Source: Dryomyza anilis (Eukaryota > Arthropoda > Insecta > Diptera > Dryomyzidae). Taken from it: a DNA stretch of 64,000 nt. The first letter of the stretch is position 1. Every line of letters begins with the position of its first letter. The stretch is from positions 116,325,593 through 116,389,592 of the forward strand of contig OX638130.1 of NCBI GenBank assembly GCA_951804985.1, read 5' to 3'. The notes beneath the pieces were generated by a model, which ran no database searches, had not been told where the DNA came from, and was given only the letters and a program-made list of their open reading frames with translations. The translations under genes were made by a program, and so were the position numbers. Below are positions 46,976 through 58,639 of the stretch, one piece after another.

Positions 46976-47299
46976 GCAAAGAGATAGGAGAAAATAAACC
47001 TGTTACAGATATCGTCTGAAATATACTAGTCTTATAGTAAAAAGTGGACCACTAAAGGTATATGTGAATATGAACGTATCACAGGTATTATCTGATAATA
47101 AAATAATTGTGATCTGCATTCTATTTTTTACAAAATTTCCCGTTATCCTCGATATAAATCATTATTTTATTTGATTGGCCAACTAAAATAAGTAAAATTA
47201 ACTTTAAAAATTCGCACTGATTGACACTGGATGTACAACTTTCAACCAGTTTAGTGCAAGATATCTTTTCACCAGTCACGTGACCAGTTGTTTAAGGGT

Positions 47300-47385
47300 C
47301 GGCAGACCAGAGGTAGCGAGCTGAACTAACATTCTGAAGGTCTCTGGTTCAAATCCCAGCTTGGGCGCTCGTTGTGATATTAACC
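47300..47385 (+). repeat. tRNA-like SINE fragment, second family (copy A)
   Basis: Contains GAAGGTCTCTGGTTCAAATC followed by CCAGCTTGGGCGCTCGTTG and TGATATTAACC. The B-box is GGTTCAAATC. The same order occurs on the minus strand at 48585-48682. Confidence 0.55.
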
Positions 47386-47489
47386 ACAAAATCGCAGGAA
47401 ATAGATTTCACAGTACAATGGATATATTTTCTCTGAGAGTTATGGATCTTAGTAGATATTCCAAAAAAAAGAGTAATTCACACTGATCT

Positions 47490-47700
47490 ACGGGGAAATG
47501 ACTGGGCACCTGACTGATTTCTCGGAGATAATTAACCGGAGGTAATTAACTTTCATATGAAATCAATCGGCAACTTTAACACGATGTTGTTCTAGAAAAT
47601 GGTGAATTAACACCTTGTGCAGACCTTTAGACCTATCACATAACTGGTTGTAAAGATCCAGCCCTCAGTCGTTACCAATGGTACCGGTTACAGAACATGT
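47490..47700. repeat. Diverged relative of the CCCTACGG foldback MITE
   Basis: Phrases ATCGGCAACTTTAACACGATG, GGTGAATTAACACCTTG and GCAGACCTTTAGACCTATCAC match the right half of the element at 39996-40342. Ends are not definable by eye. Confidence 0.5.
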
Positions 47701-48029
47701 ATAATGATTAGGAACTGTCTCCATCCTGCATACCTTTAACTGGTAACGTGATAGGTAATTCTAGAACAAATGACACCATTTTCCCGCAGGACTCTCTGTG
47801 ACTTTCTATCATATTCTAGAATTAGTAGGGAGATCTTTGGCACAGACGTTATAAGAGAGGATCAGCTTCACTCTTTATCATTCATTTAGTAATAAATCTA
47901 AGAAATTTCATTAAAAACCAAAGAACTATGGATACACAGAATGGATATAACCCTGTCTGAGTGCTGTATCTCTATTTTTATCTCACAAAACTCTCTAGTG
48001 TCAACAACAAATGCGATTAAATCTTGACA

Positions 48030-48200
48030 AAAATGAGAGAAAGTTCTATTCGGAAGTTTTGATTCGACCACTTTATTTTTCGGACCTTACCCCATCTAAA
48101 TGCCAAATATTTGGCTCTCTACAGAATTCTGTTAATGGTTTTAAAAAATACCAGAAGTTCTACGGTGATGACATAATTGTTTACCAAATATCAGAAGATT
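48030..48200 (+). pseudogene. Mariner transposase C-terminal relic
   Basis: The frame VLIRPLYFSDLTPSKCQIFG followed by SLQNS matches the mariner '(H)PPYSPDLAPSDYHLF.SLQ' motif around the last catalytic acidic residue. The frame continues to 48286 without further clear similarity. It may belong to the relic at 44300-44660, now separated by later insertions, or be independent. It is non-functional. Confidence 0.65.
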
Positions 48201-48584
48201 ATCGATCAAAATTGCACATATTTGGTTTAGTACAGAAAAATGTGTTTATGTTTTGGAGAAAAAAACACCACGAACTTTTCACTTGATATTTTTGCGTATT
48301 GGTCATCTTCTCTGTATTACAAGCGGAAGACCAAATTGCATATTGTTGGACATAAACAGGCTAATGAAAATATACCGAAGAGGTACTCCTTTCATTACCT
48401 GAAAAGCTATATAATGTTATATGGTTCGTTTTTTAAAAAATGGTATGACAATGTTTTTATTGTATAATAACGGAGATTCCCGTAACGAACACCCACTCTT
48501 TTTTTGAATATCTGCTAAGATACACATTACTCAGAAATATTATACTCCTTGTACTTTTAAAAATCTATACCCTACGTTTTGTGC

Positions 48585-48682
48585 TTTATATCACCACGAG
48601 CGCCCGTGCCCGATCCGGGGTTCGAACCAGAGACCTTGAGAATGCAAGTCCAGCGCACATACCACTGGACTGCTGAGACCAC
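48585..48682 (-). repeat. tRNA-like SINE head, second family (copy B)
   Basis: The minus strand reads GGTCTCAGCAGTCCAGTGGT, then GCGCTGGACTTGCATTCTCA and AGGTCTCTGGTTCGAACCCC, with a good B-box GGTTCGAACCC. It then shares GGGCGCTCGTGGTGATAT with copy A. It could fold like a tRNA but the D-arm is weak, so I do not call a tRNA gene. Confidence 0.55.
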
Positions 48683-48689
48683 AATCGAA

Positions 48690-50030
48690 TTATTTTAATG
48701 GTAAAGGATTAAAAAAAAAACAACAAATAGATTTATATTTTAATCAACTATTATTACGCTATCACCTGTACAAATTGCTATTCCGTTTTTTGTTTAGACA
48801 CTCGGCCAACATGCATAGCAATCAATGAGTTCGTTATGCTGGAAACAGAACCTCGGGGTCTATGAAAAAGCGTACAAAAAAAAAAGAAGAAATAGCAGAA
48901 TCACAAAAGTTCGGCAGAGTTCAGAATTAATTATACAACACACTTGTGCCACGCGAAACACTAAAAAGAACAAACAAAAAAAAATGTGTCGAGGTTAATG
49001 CTCAGTTGAGTTACCAAATATCGAAACGGTTTAATATAGATCAACATAAATCATTAAGATGTATGTTTAAAATAATTTTTAGAGCAGCGCTAACCTGTGG
49101 TCAATATTCTTTTATGATTTTTAAGTTTCTCATATTTGAAAAGAGTACTTCATGTAAAATAAACATTTTTAGAAATTCTTTTATATTTTACAATAAAGTT
49201 TTGTATTTATTAAATCCGCACAATGTAAAAACATTTTTGTAATACTTACTTCTATTAGCAAAATAAAACATTCTACCTACTTTCAAAACACAAAAGTTTT
49301 TACGCTTTCTTTTTAATTTTTTATTTATTACAATAATCTTTTATAATTCCTTTCATTTAAAGTTTTATTAAATATGCGTTCATTGAACTTGCAACCTTTT
49401 TCGTTTAGTTCACCCGAACATCTGATGCCCCCTTTCCCTTTTCTTCCCTCCACCTATCCATATGATTAAAATTTGCTTTAATATGAGCACATTTTTGCAT
49501 AATTCAAAAAATATACAGTTAATATAATTAATTATCAGCTAATCAGTAAAAGAAATCGAATAATATTAATAGCACCTTCTACTCTGCTGAGTATATTCTT
49601 TCTCATGAACTTTTTAGCTATCTTTGAACTAGGGTCAATAATGAATTTGAACCTAAACATGTGTATAGCCAAAAGAGTTAAAAGAATTCTTTTAAATATG
49701 TTTTGCTTATTTTAGTTCATAATTTACGTATAAAACTTGTGTTAGATTCGGTATTATAAATCATTTCAACTTATTTCACTCATTGTGTTGTATTAAAAGG
49801 AATTCCATTTTATATTTATTAGTTAAAATTTAAATATTAAAAGAGGGCTTCAATATAAAAAAAATATTAGTATCTATATTACAGAACACTAAATAATACC
49901 ATTTAATACCTGTTAGTGTGATAGATAAATGGCAATTGGGTTCCACAATACTCAAAAAAGGAGCAATCTTAGATCAAATGTAGTTACGAATTGGTGCTCA
50001 TTGATAGGTCAAGGAAGATAGGACTATAGG
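48690..50030. other. AT-rich intergenic DNA, nothing recognised
   Basis: The 98-codon ORF at 48946-49242 lacks any supporting signal. No repeat ends are seen. Confidence 0.45.
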
Positions 50031-51270
50031 ATTTTTTTTTTCAAATTATTCAACACTCTTGAATGCTTCCTATTCATGCAGTCCAAAGTGTTTATCGTAG
50101 AAAAGGTTAAGAGGTTAAAGAGGGAAAGGAAAAGATGCTATATAGTCAGCTATAGTCAGAGGAAGGTATCGCAAATTGGTGCTCATTGATAGGTAGAGGA
50201 AGATAGGATTTTGCGACCAAAGAAGGAATTTCTATGTAATACGTTGTTCGGCTGAGAGCCGAATAAACTACAAAGGGATAAGCTTAGTTTGATGCCCGAG
50301 TGGGACGTGAGACCTAGTGGTCATGTACTTTCCATAGTAATACCTATAAAATAAGTTTAGCAACGATTCCATAGGGTTTATCGTAGAAAAGGATGAGAGG
50401 TTAAGAAGACGGAAAGGGAAAGATGAAATAGTGTGGGAGAATGTTTGTCTTGATTCTTCAATCTCAAAACTGTGGAAAATAAAAAGAAGCAAGGAGATTG
50501 TTCCACATTCGTATCATGCGACCAAAGAACGAATTTCTATGTAATACGTTGTACGGATGAGAGCCGAGTCAGCTACAAAGGGATAAGCTTGGTTAGATGC
50601 CCGAGTAGGGCGTGAGAACAAACGACCTAGGGGTTATGTAAATTTCCGTAGGGGTTATGTAAATTTCAGGTTTAGCAACGATTCCATAGGGTTTATCGTA
50701 GAAAAGCATAAGAGGTTAAAAGACGGAAAGGGAAAGATGAAATAGTGTCGGAGAATGTTTGACTTGATTTTTCAATCTCAAATCTGTGAAAAAAAGAAGC
50801 AATGAGATTGTTCCACATTCGTATCGTGCGACCTAAGAACTAATTGCTATGTAATACGTAGTTCGGATGAGAGCCGAGTCAACTACAAAGTGATAAGCTT
50901 GATTAGATGCCCGAGTGGGATGTAAGAATAAATGACCTAGGGGGCATGTACTTTCCGTAGCAATACCTATTAAACAAGTTTAGCAACGATTCCATAGGGT
51001 TTATCGTAGAAAAGGATGAGAGGTTAAAAAGACGGAAAGAGAAAGATGGATTGCGTTGGAGAATGTTTGTCTTGTTTTTTCAAAAATATGAAAAAAAGCA
51101 AGGAGATTGTTCCACATACGTATCGTGCGACCTAAGATCGAATAGCTATGTAATACGTTGTTCGGATAAGTAAGGGATAATCTTGGTTTTATGCCCGAGT
51201 GGGACGTAACTTAGGGGTCATGTTCTTTCCATAGTAATACATATAAAACAGGTTTAACAACGATTTCTAG
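50030..51270. repeat. Tandem repeat of about 315 bp, four to five units
   Basis: The phrase CAACGATTCCATAGGGTTTA starts at about 50362, 50676 and 50994, with a decayed start near 51258, giving steps near 315, 318 and 264 bp. Units share AGAAAAGGATGAGAGGTTAA, GGAGATTGTTCCACATTCGT, GTAATACGTTGTTCGGATGA and TAAGCTTGGTTAGATGCCCG. The first unit is incomplete. It is satellite-like with no coding support. Confidence 0.85.
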
Positions 51271-51274
51271 AGGA

Positions 51275-52540
51275 CGAAATAACTCATGCCCCATTGGATA
51301 TATCGCATGGTGTTGTATTCAGACCAGGAATGCCAAAGAGTAATTAAGCCTTACCAAAATGTGCGAATTATATATCAGCTTATGACGAATGTAGGTCGTG
51401 TATATAGGGAGGGAGGTTTAAAACAGGAGGTTTATAATGAAGGAATTTTACCGCTTCTTTCAACGGATAAAAATTGTGCAAATATCCAAAGTTCCTAACT
51501 GCCTCGAAGAATTCATTATATGGACTGTCGAAGGAAATGATGTCAAAGGAAATGAATGACGAAGGAATAGATGATGAAATGACAAATTCCGATATACAGC
51601 AGTATATATTCCTCAGTATTTATTTCTCAGTATTTATTCCTCAATTCAATAGAATGAATCTGAAGGATAATGAGATCTATGATTACCATAACATATGTCC
51701 ATCGATTTATCATAAAATATGATTAGATTTGTTCAAAGAGAATACGATATCATTTAAACGCTCGAAAAACGGATAAAGCAATACCATTAAAGTTCAATGA
51801 TATTGAAATCCTTATAATAGCTCTATATATCACATGTATTTATTTAATAGAACTAAAATTATCTGTTCATATCATTTGCAAAAAGAATATTTGAAGTATG
51901 AACCACTTAAGAGCCACCTGCTAGAGGCAAAATATCACAGTACCAAACAAAAACCCCGCATGTAAACATGCGCATGCGTGGCAACAAATCAAGCATCACC
52001 GAATGACCGGTCATTCTTTGCTTTTTTGCTTTGCTTTGCTTTGCGTTTGTCTGGTAGGCACGTTAGAAGCACGTTAGCCTACTTTGTATTGCCGTTAGCT
52101 ATAATCAACGAAATGCCATCAAGTGGTTTGAGTGTTGAGAGCGCAAAAACGAATTGGTAAGACCCACAGAGGCACCCTTACAGACAGCTAGTGGTGGCGA
52201 CCCATTTGACTGGTGTTGATTTGAATTTGGCTTCTATTTCTTTCGTTTGTTCGGTCGGTCTTACGGTCGGTCACTGAACTTTTTTCTAATTTTACAAAGC
52301 AATCAGCTGAGATATTGTAATTGAATTAAATGAGCCGCTAGAACTAACGAAGAACTAGCATTAACCGATCACTACCAAAAGCAAGCAACATCAAGAATCA
52401 AGAACAATGCTTTTCAATGACTTGAAGAGCCATGACGCTTTGAAGTGTCTGTTTGTTTTGATTTCTCTCATTGGTTATCCGGTATTTATTTTAATTTTTG
52501 CTCGTTTGCAAGATTCTAGATGCCGATTGAGCGTCGGCAA
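51275..52540. other. Intergenic and possible 5' region of the 52694 gene
   Basis: The ORFs at 51286, 51474, 51978 and 52407 are unsupported. GATGAATGACGAAGG-like phrases at about 51520-51580 are locally repetitive. The GGTCGGTC repeats near 52250-52275 are simple duplications. Confidence 0.4.
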
Positions 52541-52545
52541 AGTTT

Positions 52546-52590
52546 TTTGCATAAAAACGAAAAACATTCTAGACTACGACACAGTTCTGT
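52546..52590 (+). promoter_or_regulatory. Candidate core promoter of the 52694 gene
   Basis: GCATAAAAACG (about 52548-52558) is TATA-like and lies about 33 bp before ACACAGTTC (about 52580-52588), a possible initiator. This would give a 5' UTR near 110 nt. The assignment is weak. Confidence 0.3.
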
Positions 52591-52693
52591 GGGACTCAGC
52601 TTACAATTAGGACAATCAGATCTTGTGTGTGTAACTCTAGAGCACAGAGAAAAATACTAACAGTACAAGTCAGTAATCTTATCAACGGAGAAG

Positions 52694-53809
52694 ATGTTCA
52701 AACTAACAGGCATCTTGGTGCTGTTATGCATTGCCTTGGCATGTGGAGGTAGGTCTTAAATTGAAATCTAAGAAGTACCAGATCAATCATCAATCAATTA
52801 AGTCGAATTCAAGAAAATCCTTATAAAATCAGTACTCCGAACATTAAACATCAAATTGTCCGCTCAAATGATTTGGTAGTACACATCATGAAATGCTTTA
52901 AAACTCCTTTGCTTCTCTGACAAATCGAAACAACTTTTATAACTAAACTTAAACAAATCTTTCCCAGAACCACGCGTTCAACAGCGTCAAGCTGTTTCCG
53001 CCAACAATGGCTTGGTATCCGCCAACCATCCATACCTTTTCCTCAGCGTTCCACGTGGTCGCTCGGGTGCCATTGTCAAAGGCTTCGAGATCATGGAAGA
53101 TGAGGACGACGACAGTTCCGAAGCAGCTTCAGATGATGACGACAATAATGACGATGAAGACGCCATGGATGATGACGATGATGATGAAGTTGTCGTGCAA
53201 CGCAAACCTTTGGCAGCTGATGATCTCGACAACGAGGATAACGAGGATGATGATGATGAGGAAGCAGAAGACAATGATAATGATGAGGCTGCACTTAACG
53301 AAGATGATGACGTCATTCTGCACAACATCAAACCCAATGCACACAAAATGCAACTATCGATGAAGAACGCCAAACCCACACAGATGATGGTCTCGCGCGA
53401 GCATGCTGGAGCCATAATGGTACCAGACGGTATCATCGAAATTGAAGGTCAGAGCATTATTGACGAGAAAACCGGCAAAGCTGCAATCCTGGTGCCACGT
53501 TCAGCACTTGATGCCATTCCCGATGGCAGTGTAGTTGCTCTGATGGAACGTTCCCTGACCGCTAACAGCGCAGAAGAGGAGGCACGTGCCAATCGTGTTA
53601 TGGTGCGTCGTCGTCGCAAGGGCTCTCGTCGCAATGTAAGACGTGGTAATGGCGGACGTCGTCGTCGTCGTGGCGGTAACAAGAAGAACAAGGTGCGTCG
53701 TCGTCGTCGTGGTGGCAACCGCAAGCGTGTCGTACGTAACAAGCGCAGACGTGGCGGTCGTCGTGGTGGCAATCGTCGCCGTCGTCGTCCAGTTAGGATG
53801 CAAGGTTAA
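52694..53809 (+). CDS. Secreted acidic/Arg-rich polyampholyte, 298 aa, two exons
   Basis: Exon 1 is 52694-52748 and exon 2 is 52968-53809, with a 219-bp phase-1 intron (GTAGGT...TTCCCAG). The signal peptide is MFKLTGILVLLCIALACG. Residues about 61-134 are dominated by Asp/Glu (for example EDEDDDSSEAASDDDDNND and DDDDDDE). A less biased middle follows (GAIMVPDGIIEIEGQSI, VPRSALDAIPDGSVVAL), with the look of a small folded or conserved segment. From about 231 to the end is a very Arg-rich tail of RRRRRGG/NKK units (RRRRRGGNKKNKVRRRRR), encoded largely by CGT repeats. AATAAA is at 53937. Opposite charges at the two ends predict intramolecular or intermolecular acid-base pairing, and the tail could bind nucleic acid or polyanions; both are inference. 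No family recognised. The 54588 gene, 780 bp downstream in the same direction, has the same layout. Confidence 0.9.
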
Positions 53810-54477
53810 GGAAGTGTCTAAGCGCAGCCACGTTCACAAACTGTCCAAAAGTATTATAGATTAAGGACGATCGATCAAACGATTGATCGCACTTTTGCCC
53901 TGTGGCTAGATCCAGATTTGAATTTGACTATGTTTGAATAAATGTGATAATGATAAATTGACCTATTGAAGATGAACATGTGTTTTTATTGAAGAGGAAG
54001 AGAAAACTGCAAAGTATTCTAAGAAATTCTTGGTAATCGAATAACTGATATTGGACGTATTCGTTGAATCATCGGACTTTTAGAAAGTTATTAATAATGA
54101 AATTATAATGCTGAAAAATCGGCGAAAGCCGATTAACTTATTTCAGTTTTTTTTTTCTTATGCTAATTTTGCAGAATCTTTTTCATTAATCAATGCTAAT
54201 GAAGTGATATGTCTCTATGTGAGTTCAACACACGAAAAGAAAAAAAAAATGACCTCTGACCAATAATAACAACAACAACAAAAGGAAATCATAATTTTAA
54301 AACCATATTTTCTACTTTCGTCCAACATTTACACACTACGTCAACGTCTGTGACTTCTGCGCAGTTCTTTACCCCAAAATCGACGTTCGACTCTCCGAAG
54401 ATCTGTTCTTCGTTGCGATCGTTGGCGAACGCTAGCCGAAGAGTACGCAACGCGTGCTCTTACAACTGGCGAACCCA

Positions 54478-54483
54478 TATAAA
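54478..54483 (+). promoter_or_regulatory. TATA box of the 54588 gene
   Basis: CATATAAACG lies 105-110 bp upstream of the start codon. The expected start site near 54506-54510 falls in GGCACATCG, a modest initiator match. Confidence 0.45.
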
Positions 54484-54587
54484 CGTCGGCCGATGGCAAT
54501 ATCTTGGCACATCGTTTTGGCAAGTGAATGATTGAGGAGAACAGAACTGAGCCGCATAGTAACGACTTTTAAAGAAAACGAATCGAT

Positions 54588-55615
54588 ATGAAGTGCTCTT
54601 TGGTACTCGTGGTAGTGCTAAGTGTGCTCTTGCGGTGGGGCAACTGTAATGCAGGTGGGTCAAATGGCAAACCAGGTTATAACTTTATTCAAAATCAAAA
54701 TTTGCAGAGTTCAATATGAATCAAATGCCACAAATGGCAAGAGAAGAAGTTGCCGGAGTACCTCTGTCACATGCCGATTCCGCTCACTTAGCAATGACCA
54801 AGGATCAGGTAGCTTTAGAGCAGGAGATGGAGGATAAAATGATGTCAGAGGAGTCAGCGCAAATGCACGTAATGACAGAGTTACCAACCGCTGATGAAAT
54901 GGAAAATACGAAATTATTGCAGGAGCCCGGTATGGTAAGCATTACTGAAACACAATAGCGATGCCAAAAAAAAGATAAATTGATTTAATCATGCTTCAAC
55001 CATTAGCAACGACTAGCACGTCAACTAAGACAGTTCCATCAGATACGCTCGACTATGGCACGAGTACCTAATGCTGAAGAAGAAGACGACGACGACGCAA
55101 ATGAGGATGCCATCGCAGAAGAACGTGCCGTGCGTCGCCGCAAGCGTGTTCGTCGTCGTAACTCCAAGAATAAACTGAAACGTCGTCTTCGCAACAAACA
55201 TGTGTCCAATCGTAAAAAGACAACGCGTCGTAATATCAAAAATAAAAACAATACCAAACGTAAGAATAAGAGACGTTCAAGCACGAATAACTCCATAAAG
55301 CGACGTCTTAACACAAGAGGACAACCGAGTGCGGTCAGACGTCCTGCCAATGGACTTAGTACAAGACGTAGATACAACAACGCCAATAAGAATGGAGCTA
55401 ATAAACGCAAAATTTCCAATAAAAAATCCAAGAACAACAAAAAGAAGCGCACACCCAGCAAGAAGAACAAAAAGAGTAAACGTACCAATAAAAACAAAAA
55501 CAAAAATAAAAATAAAAACAAAACAAGGAAACAAAACAAGGACACCGCAAGCGATAGTCCCAGAAAAGGTGACGACAATGAGATGTCAGCTCCAGTGGCC
55601 GTAGAAGCAGCATAG
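54588..55615 (+). CDS. Secreted acidic/Lys-Arg-rich polyampholyte, 300 aa, three exons
   Basis: Exons are 54588-54654, 54708-54934 and 55007-55615. Intron 1 is 53 bp and phase 1; intron 2 is 72 bp and phase 0 (ATG|GTAAGC...CATTAG|CAACGA). The joined frame is continuous, although the middle exon could read on to a stop at 54958. The signal peptide is MKCSLVLVVVLSVLLRW followed by GNCNA. Residues 24-98 are Met/Glu/Ala-rich (LEQEMEDKMMSEESAQMH). A compact acidic cluster AEEEDDDDANEDAIAEE is at 121-137. Residues 138 to about 275 are extremely basic (RRRKRVRRRN, KKNKKSKRTNKNKNKNKNK), and a milder tail ends SAPVAVEAA. AATAAA is at 55661. The order acidic-to-basic repeats that of the 52694 gene, but sequence identity is low. 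No family recognised. Confidence 0.85.
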
Positions 55616-55679
55616 ATTATGTTTTAGGAAAATTATTTATTTTAGTTTTTAATTGATTTGAATAAAAATATATTATAAA

Positions 55680-56270
55680 AGAAATAAATATATTAAATTT
55701 GTATTTGAAAATATTTTTTTTTTGTAATAGTCAGATTTGCCTGTACAGAGTAATTAGAGAAAGGAATTCTAAAATATACATCGAAAATTGATATAGGTCT
55801 AAAACTAGGGGCCAAAATAAAATGAAACTGCGCTGACAGTTTTTTATTTCGTGATCATGTTTTTTTTAAGGATTTCAAACTTTCAAAGGGTAACAATATT
55901 CGAAAAATTTATTTAAATACTTTTACATGTCCGATGATGGTGTAATTGATGCCAATTAAAAATGGGAATCTGAGTAATTTTTTTGCATTATATTGTTGTA
56001 TGCTGTCAGGATGAAGTAATGTTAATAATGCCCTTTTAAAATTTTATCCTTCAATATCCTTTGAAACTGCCAATGAATAATTACGAAACAATACATGTAT
56101 GGACGTGATATATGTAGTATCACATATCCAATTTGCATGCCTTTAGCTTTATTAGTTTATAAATTTTATACTATTTCCAAAGACAAATCATTACATCATG
56201 TTCACCTTCTGTCGGTCTATATTTCAAATCACAGATGTTTGAATATTGGACATTTTTTCTTTGGTGAATA
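55680..56270. other. Intergenic, nothing recognised
   Basis: AT-rich DNA after the 54588 gene. No repeat or gene can be supported. Confidence 0.5.
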
Positions 56271-57078
56271 CACAGAAATATGATGAATTAATTCATAAAT
56301 ATTTTGAATATTTTCACCAACTACCAGATTCATCATATTGATACCACCGTTCAATAAATAACATATTGATGAATATATTCATTATATATAAAAAATTATT
56401 CGTACTATCGAATATCATAGTGAAGAACGAAATATTCAAATCATATTGATAAATTTGTTCATAATATTTATGAATATAATATTTTTTATTACGAATTTTT
56501 TTTTTAGAAAATTTTATTTAAAAAATAACAGAAAAGAAAATTTCAAAAAAAAAAATTCGAAAAAATATTTTGAAAAAAAAAATTTGAGGAAAAAAATGTA
56601 TCAAAAAAAAATTTTTCAAACTAAATTTTTTTTAAATATATTTTTTGTAAAAATAACTTTTCTTTTTTAATAAAAAGTTGTAATTATAAATAAATTTATT
56701 ATTAAACATTCTACTAATTTATGCATGTCGAGTAAGTATTACATAAGAAATATCATATAAGAACTACTTGAGTAGTACGGAAAAAATGAACGAAAAATAA
56801 TTATTTTGATTGAAATTTGGTTTAATGCACAGCATTCTTCAATATGAAGTGAAATATGTTGTATTTTATGTTCTTGTTCATTAATATGATGAAACGCATT
56901 CTTCACATCTCATATTGAAGAACACTTTTTCGACAGTAACAAAGCGTTCATCATATTTATGACCGCATTCATAACATTGATGTCGTTAGTCATTAATATT
57001 ATGAATGGTTATTCAATACAATGAATCATTGTTTGAAAAATGGAATTCATCAATGTAAAGTACATTTTTTTTTCTGTG
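56271..57078. mobile_element. Foldback element, CACAGAAA termini (copy 2)
   Basis: Left end CACAGAAATATGATGAATT and right end TTTTTTTTTCTGTG are inverted. The internal phrase TCATATTGATACCACCGTTC and the A/T homopolymer core are shared with 28938-29892. No ORF of interest. Confidence 0.7.
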
Positions 57079-57128
57079 AAGCTTATAAAAATAGCTAATA
57101 AAGGGTTTTTCAACAGGGACGCTACAAA

Positions 57129-57375
57129 AGTAGAGCGACAGGTACCGCAAACGAAGCCATATTTCTTGCCGCTCTTTTGATATTTTTCTTCAGTAAGGTT
57201 TGCCATTTTATGATGGCAAGATATACGAATTCGAAATTCGGTAGTAAATTTTAATAGTTTCGACTCGTTGTTGGCTCGTATATCCTTCCATCATGAAATG
57301 GCAAACCTTACTGAAGAGAAATGTCAAAAGAACGGCAAGAAATATGGTGTCGTTTGCTGTCCCTGTCGCTCTACT
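57129..57375. repeat. Long inverted repeat with about 100-bp arms
   Basis: The arm 57129-57229 begins AGTAGAGCGACAGG and includes CAGTAAGGTTTGCCATTTTATG. It is the inverse of the arm 57275-57375 with about ten mismatches. The 45-bp spacer holds AATTCGAAATTCGGTAG. It lies between two foldback elements and may be a separate insertion. If transcribed it would form a long hairpin. Confidence 0.85.
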
Positions 57376-57376
57376 A

Positions 57377-58218
57377 CCAGATTCATTATATTGATACCAC
57401 CGTTCATTAAATGACATATTAATGAATATATTCATTATGAATATATTTCATTATATTCATTATATATATGAACAAAATATTCAATACAATGAATTTGAAT
57501 TGTCATATTGAACAATTTGTTCATAATATTTTTTCTAAAAAAAAAAAATTTTTATAAAATAATTTCAAAAAAAGTGTAAAAATTTTATTTAAAAAATAAC
57601 GGTAAAAAATTTACAAAAAAATTATCCCAAAAAAAATTTTTGGACAAAAAAAATTGTTCAAAAAAAAAAATGTAAAAAAAAATTAAAAAAAAAAAAATTT
57701 CGAAAAAACATTGTTCGAAAAAAAAAAAAATTGTTCGAAAAAAAATCGAAATATTTTTTTTCCAAAAATTATTTTTTATATATATAACTTTTTATAAACA
57801 AAAATTAAAATAAATATATTATAAAACATTTTACTAATTTATGCATGTCGAGCAAGCATTATATAACAAATAACACAAAAGAACTACTTTAGAATTAAGA
57901 AGTACGCCAAAACATGAACGAAAAAAAAAATATGTTAATAGAAATTTGGTTTAATGAACACCGTACTTCAATGTGATGAACATATATGTTGTATTTTATA
58001 TTTTGGTTCATTACTATGATGAAACATATTCTTCACATACAGTTCATCATATTGAAGAACACTTTTTCGACCGTTTCCAAGCGTTCTTCATATTTATGAT
58101 AGCATTCATAACATTGATGGCGTTAGTCATTAATAGTATGAATGGCTCTTCAATACAATGAATCCTGGTTTGAAGAACGGAATTCTTCAATATGATGTAC
58201 ATTTTTTTTTTCACTGTG
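57377..58218. mobile_element. Foldback element (copy 3), left end truncated
   Basis: Begins inside the shared phrase CCAGATTCATTATATTGATA and ends TTTTTTTTTTCACTGTG. The A-rich core and TTCATTAATAGTATGAATGG-type motifs match copies 1 and 2. A further piece of similar ATGAA/TTCAT-rich sequence continues to about 58625. Confidence 0.65.
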
Positions 58219-58639
58219 TATATGAAAAAATTCATTATACTTATGAACTATTCTTCGTATATATGAATCGCACAATTTGAGCGAAATTGATATAATAAAC
58301 GCGATCATAATTGTTATGAATTGCGTTCATTGAGGTATTCATATTCATTTTTTGCGACAAAGCAGCGCAGCCTCTACGTATGTGCAATTCATTCGCTGGT
58401 ATTAGCGTGACTGAAAAATAAAAAACAGTTCACTAAAAGCATAGAACAGACAACACAAAGTAGGTAGATAGGTATTTGAGTATTTGTGTATATTATGAAG
58501 TTTTTCGTTGTGGTTTTATGAACGATTCATAAATAGGATTAATTTGGTGATTGGTTGAGTCGTAATGACAAATTCATAACATTGATGAACAAATTCATTA
58601 ATAGTATGACCTTCTTTTTTCTGTGTTGTATAAATGTAT

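Noticed and set aside
52407..52610. 67-codon ORF with hydrophobic N-part upstream of the 52694 gene
   Set aside because: It has a fair start context but lies where the promoter should be, with no similarity or splice evidence. It could be an upstream ORF if transcription starts earlier.
53007..53864. Met/Thr-rich, Val-rich and Arg-rich ORFs in other frames of the 52694 gene
   Set aside because: They are frame shadows of GAT/GAC and CGT repeats.
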